In this document: positions 33,892 to 38,226 of the stretch, piece by piece
Numbering within the stretch: the stretch's first letter is position 1
Layout: every line of letters begins with the position of its first letter
From: an uncultured Treponema sp.
GTDB lineage: Bacteria; Spirochaetota; Spirochaetia; Treponematales; Treponemataceae
Direction: 5' to 3'
Length of the DNA: 38,226 bases
Assembly: GCA_946532115.1 (NCBI GenBank)
Contig: CAMNBC010000008.1
Span: 1 to 38,226, forward strand
The notes under the pieces: generated by a model
Told to the model about the DNA's origin: nothing
Seen by the model: the letters and a program-made list of their open reading frames with translations, nothing else
Databases searched by the model: none
Made by a program: the position numbers and the translations under genes

Positions 33892-34953
33892 TTATACATT
33901 AAAATATTCTTTTATCTGTTTATCTGTAATTTCTGCAGCAAAAATACCACTCTGCACAGCCTTTTCCCATTCAACAATCTTTTTCATTGCATCCCGGATT
34001 CCCCACTGTGGATACCAGCCAAGCACTGTTTTTGATTTTGAACAGTCAAGCTTTAAGAAGTTTGCTTCGTGTGGTGCATTAGCTTCACTAACATTCTTCC
34101 AAGCAGCGCCATTACCCCAGTTTTCGCAGAACAAAGTTGCAAGCTGGCCTGTTGTTACACAAGATTCATCATCAGGGCCAAAATTATAAGAACCTACAAA
34201 TGATTTGTTTTCATACTGAGCCTTTGCCAAAGTAAGATACCCCCGAAGACATTCCAGCACATGCTGATATGGACGGGTTGAATTAGGATTACGAAGAATT
34301 ATTTCTTTTCCTTCTTCTACTGCACGAATACAGTCTGGAATAATTCTGTCTGTTGCATAATCTCCACCGCCGATTACGTTTCCACTGCGGGCAGTTGAAA
34401 TTGCAGGTGAAGTTTCTTCATTAAAGAATGAATTACGATAGCTGTAAGTAACCAACTCTGAACAAGATTTACTGTTAGAATATGGGTCATAACCACAGAG
34501 TTCTTCATTCTCACGATAGCCCCAGGCCCATTCTTTGTTCAGGTAAACTTTGTCTGTTGTAATGTTTACAAAGGATTGTACTGTATCACAGGCACGAACT
34601 GCTTCCAGAATATTTACAGTTCCCATTACATTACTTTCGTAAGTTCCGACAGGATCTTTGTATGAAGTTCTGACTATTGGCTGAGCAGCAAGATGAAGAA
34701 CAATATCAGGCTTTGCTTCTACAAGAGCAGCCTTCAACTTTGCACCATCACGAATATCACCAATAATAGACTTCATCTGACTTGCAATATTAGTCTGCTC
34801 AAAAATGCTTGGATTTGTAGGAGGTTCAAGAGAATAACCAGTAACTTCTGCACCCGCTAAAATCAGAATACGACTGAGCCAGGTTCCTTTGAAGCCGGTA
34901 TGGCCGGTTAGAAAGACTTTTTTTCCTTTATAAAAGTTTAATATTTCGTTCAT
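33892..34953 (-). CDS. rfbG: CDP-glucose 4,6-dehydratase
   Basis: Converts CDP-glucose to CDP-4-keto-6-deoxyglucose. Extended SDR with KKVFLTGHTGFKGTWL at the N-terminus (nucleotide loop about 17-23), NITTDKVY, and the catalytic pair in DPYSNSKSCSE, then SARSGNVIGGGDYATDRIIP, all standard for RfbG/DdhB. Start chosen at ATG 34953 (AGGTAA upstream), giving 353 residues; the longer reading would run through the palindromic repeat. Sits between rfbF and rfbH in the order of CDP-dideoxyhexose clusters. Confidence 0.96.
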   Translation of the reverse strand: MNEILNFYKGKKVFLTGHTGFKGTWLSRILILAGAEVTGYSLEPPTNPSIFEQTNIASQMKSIIGDIRDGAKLKAALVEAKPDIVLHLAAQPIVRTSYKDPVGTYESNVMGTVNILEAVRACDTVQSFVNITTDKVYLNKEWAWGYRENEELCGYDPYSNSKSCSELVTYSYRNSFFNEETSPAISTARSGNVIGGGDYATDRIIPDCIRAVEEGKEIILRNPNSTRPYQHVLECLRGYLTLAKAQYENKSFVGSYNFGPDDESCVTTGQLATLFCENWGNGAAWKNVSEANAPHEANFLKLDCSKSKTVLGWYPQWGIRDAMKKIVEWEKAVQSGIFAAEITDKQIKEYFNV

Positions 34954-34977
34954 TATTTTATTACCTGTTTTGTATGG

Positions 34978-35028
34978 ATTGTCGGGTCTAGGCCGACAAT
35001 GACACATTAATCGAGTTCGGAATGACAG
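34978..35028. repeat. Hairpin and relic of the palindromic repeat between rfbF and rfbG
   Basis: ATTGTCGG (34978-34985) pairs perfectly with CCGACAAT (34993-35000) around a 7-nt loop. It is followed by GAGTTCGGAATGACAG, which resembles the right half of the unit at 33829-33889. Probably a degenerate member of the same family. Confidence 0.6.
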
Positions 35029-35036
35029 ACTCCTGA

Positions 35037-35822
35037 TTACTTCTTAAAATGTCCCCAAACATCCCAAGGTGCTTTTTCTGTAGCCCAAAGCTTATTCAAA
35101 TCTTCCTTATCTTTAAGCATATCCATTGGATGCCAGAAGCCATCATGTTTATAAGCATGGAGCTGCCCGTCTTTTGCAATATTCTGAAGAGGAGCACGTT
35201 CCCACATAATGTCGTGTGAATCTGCAGGAATATAATCGAGAGCTTTATTTTCACAAACAAAAAAACCGCCGTTTATCCAGTTGTCACTTGGTTTTTCCTG
35301 GAACTGACTGATTGTTCCATCAGCCTGAATCTCAAGAGCACCAAAACGACCTTCTGGTTTTACAGCGGTTAAAGTAACGAGTTTTCCGGATTTAGCATGT
35401 GAATCTACAAGTTTTGAAATATCAACATCAGAAACTCCATCTCCGTATGTAAGCATGAAAGGTTCGTTTCCAATGTAAGATTTTGCTTTAGCAATACGAC
35501 CGGCTGTCATTGTATCTGGGCCTGTATAAAGCATTGTAACAGTCCATGGCTCTGTGCGCATTTTATGAATCTGCACATCATTGTTGGCCATATCAATGGT
35601 CATGTCTGAATAGCGGTTATAGTAATTCAAAAAGTAATCTTTAATTACATGACCTTTGTAACCGGTAAGAATGACAAAATCGTTATAGCCGTAGTGGCTA
35701 TAGATTTTCATAATGTGCCAGAGAATTGGATATCCTCCGATTTCAACCATAGGTTTTGGGATGAGCTTTGTTTCTTCACCAAGACGTGTACCCATTCCAC
35801 CAGCGAGGATAAGTGTTTTCAT
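35037..35822 (-). CDS. rfbF: Glucose-1-phosphate cytidylyltransferase
   Basis: Makes CDP-glucose from CTP and glucose-1-phosphate, the entry step for CDP-linked deoxysugars. 261 residues, the family's usual length, with LAGGMGTRLGEETKLIPKPM (7-26), the YGDGVSDVD metal site and INGGFFVCE. ATG 35822 has AGGAT 7 nt upstream. It is the first gene of the polysaccharide operon, behind a long leader. Confidence 0.97.
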   Translation of the reverse strand: MKTLILAGGMGTRLGEETKLIPKPMVEIGGYPILWHIMKIYSHYGYNDFVILTGYKGHVIKDYFLNYYNRYSDMTIDMANNDVQIHKMRTEPWTVTMLYTGPDTMTAGRIAKAKSYIGNEPFMLTYGDGVSDVDISKLVDSHAKSGKLVTLTAVKPEGRFGALEIQADGTISQFQEKPSDNWINGGFFVCENKALDYIPADSHDIMWERAPLQNIAKDGQLHAYKHDGFWHPMDMLKDKEDLNKLWATEKAPWDVWGHFKK

Positions 35823-36062
35823 GATTTTAATCCTGTTATTTTTGATTTGTTAGAAACATGAATAAATCCCGACAAGGACTTGTCGAGTTTTATTTGAGAG
35901 AAGCAAATTATTTTGTAAATGATTTTTGTTTGGAAATAACTTTCCATTCAGCGGAGGAACCGTTGTTTGAAAACACGAGAGGCATTGGTGATGCTGGGAA
36001 CGTATGCTGCCGAAACAAACTATACCTCTCTGGGCATCCGCTGTAGAACTGTTTGATACAGT
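35823..36062 (-). promoter_or_regulatory. Roughly 240-nt untranslated leader of the polysaccharide operon
   Basis: Between the predicted start of transcription (about 36063) and rfbF there is no credible gene. The leader holds a compact hairpin CGACAAG-GA-CTTGTCG (35870-35885) close to the coding region and several shorter self-complementary stretches. No ops/JUMPstart element (GGCGGTAGC) is present. A regulatory RNA role is possible but not shown. Confidence 0.4.
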
Positions 36063-36069
36063 AAATATT

Positions 36070-36098
36070 ATTATATGAAATAAACTGTAAAAAGACAA
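36070..36098 (-). promoter_or_regulatory. Promoter of the polysaccharide operon
   Basis: Minus strand TTGTCT (36093-36098), exactly 17 nt, TATAAT (36070-36075). Closest consensus match upstream of rfbF. The region from here to the nuclease stop at 36180 is AT-only and shows no strong terminator, so some read-through from the nuclease gene is possible. Confidence 0.6.
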
Positions 36099-36179
36099 TT
36101 AGTTTACATTGCTTTTTTTATTGTATATAAATTATTTATAATTTAAATAAAAGCAAATTCAATTATATTATAACGTCGC

Positions 36180-36680
36180 TTATACCAGTTCTTGAATTAC
36201 ATTCGAAATGTATAAATGAGTCTTATACTCTTTCAGAAAATTACTTTTTAGCTCATTTTTTGATTCATTTAATAATTTTTTTCTCTGCTTCCAGTTGCAT
36301 AAATATGCATCTCGAATTTTATGCTTATCATTTGGATGAGAATTATTAAAATGCTTTATTGTACAGGCAACCTGCGCTGCGGCTTTTTTCACCCAGGTAC
36401 CACCACGCCAGCATTTTATTTCTATAAAGCACAAACTTTTATCTGTCAGAAGCATGGCATCACAAACCTTGTCATCACTTCCGTCATCTTTCTTTAGCGA
36501 AATATTATGATCCACGGCTATAAATGAATAATCCGTACGATTATTGCTTATAACAATAACTTGATGTTCGGAATCTCCTATATGCTCCATACGAACAGGA
36601 CTCTGGTCATGGTCATCGCAAATGGCAAACTCTTTCTGGGTAGGAACCGCCTCTGCATAAGAATAAAAATTAACCTGCAA
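36180..36680 (-). CDS. Small PD-(D/E)XK nuclease-like partner of the AAA ATPase
   Basis: A 166-residue protein with a restriction-endonuclease-like core: D74 (KVCDAMLL), E87-I-K89 (CFIEIKCWRGG) and Q103 in the following helix (AAAQVA). This D...ExK...Q pattern is typical of metal-dependent nucleases. The start is most likely TTG 36680, because GGAGG lies 6 nt upstream inside the end of the ATPase gene; no ATG is available and a TTG at 36731 has no site. It overlaps the ATPase by 11 bases. Gene order (ATPase then nuclease) mirrors the module at 6324-7965, but the nuclease fold differs. Confidence 0.65.
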   Translation of the reverse strand: MQVNFYSYAEAVPTQKEFAICDDHDQSPVRMEHIGDSEHQVIVISNNRTDYSFIAVDHNISLKKDDGSDDKVCDAMLLTDKSLCFIEIKCWRGGTWVKKAAAQVACTIKHFNNSHPNDKHKIRDAYLCNWKQRKKLLNESKNELKSNFLKEYKTHLYISNVIQELV

Positions 36681-37932
36681 CTTCTTCCTCCAGGTCCAGT
36701 AGCTGATCAAATTTATCGTTTGCTTCTCCAAGAGTGAGGTTCAACATATTATTGTCAGAAGGAAGACCTCTGTCAAAGGTTTCCAATTTCTTTATCTGTC
36801 CATTCTCTATTTGATAAACATGACACAAATTTCCGTCTAACCAAGATTCTTTTGAAATGATTTTTTCAACTTCTTTTGCTGCGACCTTTTTTTCTGCCAA
36901 TTCAAATGCTTTTGCTGCCAGTGTAATATATGAAAGTACATAAGGGCTGTGTGTTGTAATTACAATTTTATTGGAATCATTAGAATTTGCGGCATCGAAC
37001 AAGAAGGCAAGGTTATTCATTTGAGAGTCAGGGAACAAGTTCTGTTCAGGCTCTTCCACTATGTTCAAAAAATAAGCATTCGTAAATCTTCTGGCAGCTT
37101 GCTCTATTTCTTTTAGAGACTGTTCAGAAACACTTTTTGTTATGCCAGACTTAATATATCGTTCAAGTTCATCTTGCACGGTCTCGCTATCAAGCTGCAA
37201 TAACAATTGATTTAAATTTTTATCACTTAATCCACGAATTTTTTCAAGTATACTTTGTTCTGCCTGTAACATCAAAAACTGGGTTACAAGAGTAGAAGGA
37301 ACTATTGACTGCAAGCCACTTGAAGCACAAATCAAGGGAACTGATTTTCCAGTTTTCTCGTCAATCACAGAAGTTTCACCATTTGATTTGTTAACTATAG
37401 CTTTGTAACCAGCAAGAGGAAGATTAAAAAGACCATTATTTTGCAAAGATTCACTTGCCTGTAAGTAACGTTTACGCAAAAGGCGAAGCATAGGAGGAAG
37501 ATTTTCAAGTTCTTCAATATTTTTTACCACTGAGAGGATGTTTCTTTCTGATGGTATATACATTATTTTGGGACGCTTGTAATCTTTTATTGCATTCTTC
37601 ATTTCTTCTGCAAAAAAAACATCTTTCTTGAACAGAAAATAGAAAGCATCACCTGCATATTCAATTTCTGTATTCTCATTGAAAGAATAATCTAATAACT
37701 GACTATGGCATAATTCATTAAAATCCAGATTATCAAACTCGTCTTTATTATAATCTCCTCGAAAGAAAGCCTTTTCCAGCCAGCTGCAAATAGCAAACAA
37801 TTTAGAGATAGTACTTTTTCCTGTTCCCTGATCGCCGATAAAAACAGTATATTTATCAAATTTTATAAAACCGTCATCAGAATCAAAACCTTCTGTAATT
37901 GGGCCAAAATACTTTATTCTAAGCTTAGACAT
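36670..37932 (-). CDS. OLD/AAA15-type ATPase, first gene of a second defence-like module
   Basis: A 420-residue ATPase: Walker A GDQGTGKST (33-41), signature-like SSGLQS (204-209), Walker B IVEEPEQNLFP (291-301) with E293/E294, and H-loop TTHSP (326-330). The NIVEEPEQNLFP and ITTHSPYVL blocks are typical of OLD-family and related AAA_21 ATPases. The TOPRIM domain of OLD is absent; instead a separate PD-(D/E)XK protein is encoded next. GAGGA lies 4 nt before ATG 37932, and an extended -10 (TGTTATATT) about 20 nt further up. Likely a sensor/gate for the nuclease; a phage-defence role is inferred. Confidence 0.75.
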   Translation of the reverse strand: MSKLRIKYFGPITEGFDSDDGFIKFDKYTVFIGDQGTGKSTISKLFAICSWLEKAFFRGDYNKDEFDNLDFNELCHSQLLDYSFNENTEIEYAGDAFYFLFKKDVFFAEEMKNAIKDYKRPKIMYIPSERNILSVVKNIEELENLPPMLRLLRKRYLQASESLQNNGLFNLPLAGYKAIVNKSNGETSVIDEKTGKSVPLICASSGLQSIVPSTLVTQFLMLQAEQSILEKIRGLSDKNLNQLLLQLDSETVQDELERYIKSGITKSVSEQSLKEIEQAARRFTNAYFLNIVEEPEQNLFPDSQMNNLAFLFDAANSNDSNKIVITTHSPYVLSYITLAAKAFELAEKKVAAKEVEKIISKESWLDGNLCHVYQIENGQIKKLETFDRGLPSDNNMLNLTLGEANDKFDQLLDLEEEVAG

Positions 37933-37950
37933 GTCATCCTCTTGCTTTCA

Positions 37951-37959
37951 AATATAACA
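37951..37959 (-). promoter_or_regulatory. Extended -10 (TGTTATATT) for the ATPase-nuclease pair
   Basis: Minus-strand TGT-TATATT, identical to the nonamer before the small gene-GNAT cassette at 11859. No good -35 hexamer. Confidence 0.4.
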
Positions 37960-38020
37960 TGGTATATTAAAAAAATCCACATCACTGTAAAAACATAAAC
38001 ATAAACTGATTTTTTTTCTC

Positions 38021-38180
38021 ACTGCGGCAGGCTATGGAGCCCCTGCGTAAGCAGTCCACCGCAGGGGACGGGCCGGACGCGAAGCGGCCGAGCTGGCCCC
38101 GAGGAGGATGAGCGCTTTGCGCGAAGGGCGGAACAGCCGACCGGGGTAGACACGTAGTGGCTACCCCGGTGCCGCCCAAC
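38021..38180. repeat. GC-rich block of four stem-loop modules
   Basis: A strongly GC-rich stretch in an AT-rich region, with no coding sense. Four modules, 34-39 nt apart, each have a tiny apical hairpin: TGC-GTAA-GCA (38044-38053), CGC-GAA-GCG (38078-38086), GCGC-TTT-GCGC (38112-38122), CAC-GTA-GTG (38151-38159). Outer stems include CCCCTGCG/CGCAGGGG (38040-38047, 38060-38067), GGGCC/GGCCC (38070-38074, 38095-38099), ACCGGGGTAG/CTACCCCGGT (38140-38149, 38161-38170) and GGGCGG/CCGCCC (38126-38131, 38172-38177). Could be an interspersed repeat or a structured RNA. Confidence 0.65.
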
Positions 38181-38226
38181 ATCATCAACTTAAGACTAAA
38201 AAGACGGTTTTAGATTACAGCCGAAT

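Noticed and set aside
35850-36098. 82-codon minus-strand frame in the rfbF leader as a leader-peptide gene.
   Set aside because: No good ribosome site, no family resemblance, low-complexity composition; it also starts upstream of the predicted transcription start.
38174-38180. GCCCAAC at the end of the GC-rich block as an integron attC core (RYYYAAC).
   Set aside because: The matching GTTRRRY core and inverted L boxes would have to lie to its right, where the sequence is AT-rich and shows no pairing; the hairpins are on the wrong side of the core.
37982-38188. 68-codon minus-strand reading frame across the GC-rich block.
   Set aside because: Composition (Pro, Arg, Gly, Ser) follows from the GC-rich stem-loops; no ribosome site and no recognisable domain.

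Overview
The window looks like chromosomal DNA of a host-associated spirochaete, most likely Treponema. Evidence: low overall GC, a tightly coupled murG-cvpA-holB-histidine kinase-NtrC-type regulator operon of the kind I associate with treponemes, and short nested palindromes around a CTTGTTTC core scattered between genes. Genus assignment is inference. Almost every gene is on the minus strand; the two clear plus-strand genes start at 5379 and 9123.

Layout. (1) 1-5280: housekeeping operon, read right to left: murG, cvpA, DNA polymerase III delta' (holB), a soluble PAS histidine kinase and an NtrC/AtoC-type sigma-54 activator cut by the left edge. Genes overlap by 4 to 20 bases. (2) 5379-6212: a plus-strand HATPase-like regulator and a small membrane protein. 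(3) 6324-7965: a two-gene module, ABC-type ATPase plus a small TOPRIM-like protein, with its own promoter. (4) About 8.0-13.7 kb: a recombination scrapyard. Two manA copies about 92 % identical, each followed by a related terminator hairpin, bracket a 2.9-kb island with a HEPN-like gene, a PD-(D/E)XK-like nuclease and a small gene plus GNAT acetyltransferase cassette. Gene fossils (XRE repressor tail, SIS-domain tail, a decayed copy of the small cassette gene) and a manC that has lost its catalytic N-terminus lie in or beside it. (5) 13.8-35.8 kb: a large minus-strand surface-polysaccharide locus. (6) 36180-37932: a second two-gene module, OLD/AAA-type ATPase plus a small PD-(D/E)XK nuclease. 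(7) 38021-38180: a GC-rich block of repeated stem-loops at the right edge.

The polysaccharide locus. A consensus promoter near 36.07-36.10 kb drives an operon after a roughly 240-nt leader. First come glucose-1-phosphate cytidylyltransferase (rfbF), CDP-glucose 4,6-dehydratase (rfbG) and the PMP/Fe-S 3-dehydrase (rfbH), which make CDP-4-keto-3,6-dideoxyhexose. They are followed by an NDP-hexose 2,3-dehydratase, a Gfo/Idh/MocA reductase and an SDR, a set best known from 2,6-dideoxy- and 2,3,6-trideoxysugars of antibiotics. A YerE-like thiamine-diphosphate enzyme, a DRE-TIM aldolase, a HAD phosphatase and a second SDR follow, suggesting a branched-chain deoxysugar. GtrA, GtrB and a GT-C membrane transferase form a side-chain glycosylation trio. 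Wzx, an EpsG-type Wzy and several glycosyltransferases complete an export and polymerisation set. No initiating sugar-phosphate transferase, chain-length regulator or RfbI-type reductase is seen.

Most interesting: the combined CDP-linked 2-deoxy, 3-deoxy and C-branching chemistry; two ATPase-nuclease pairs flanking the locus; the manA-bracketed island with its fossils; and the four-module GC-rich element. No CRISPR array, rRNA or tRNA was seen.
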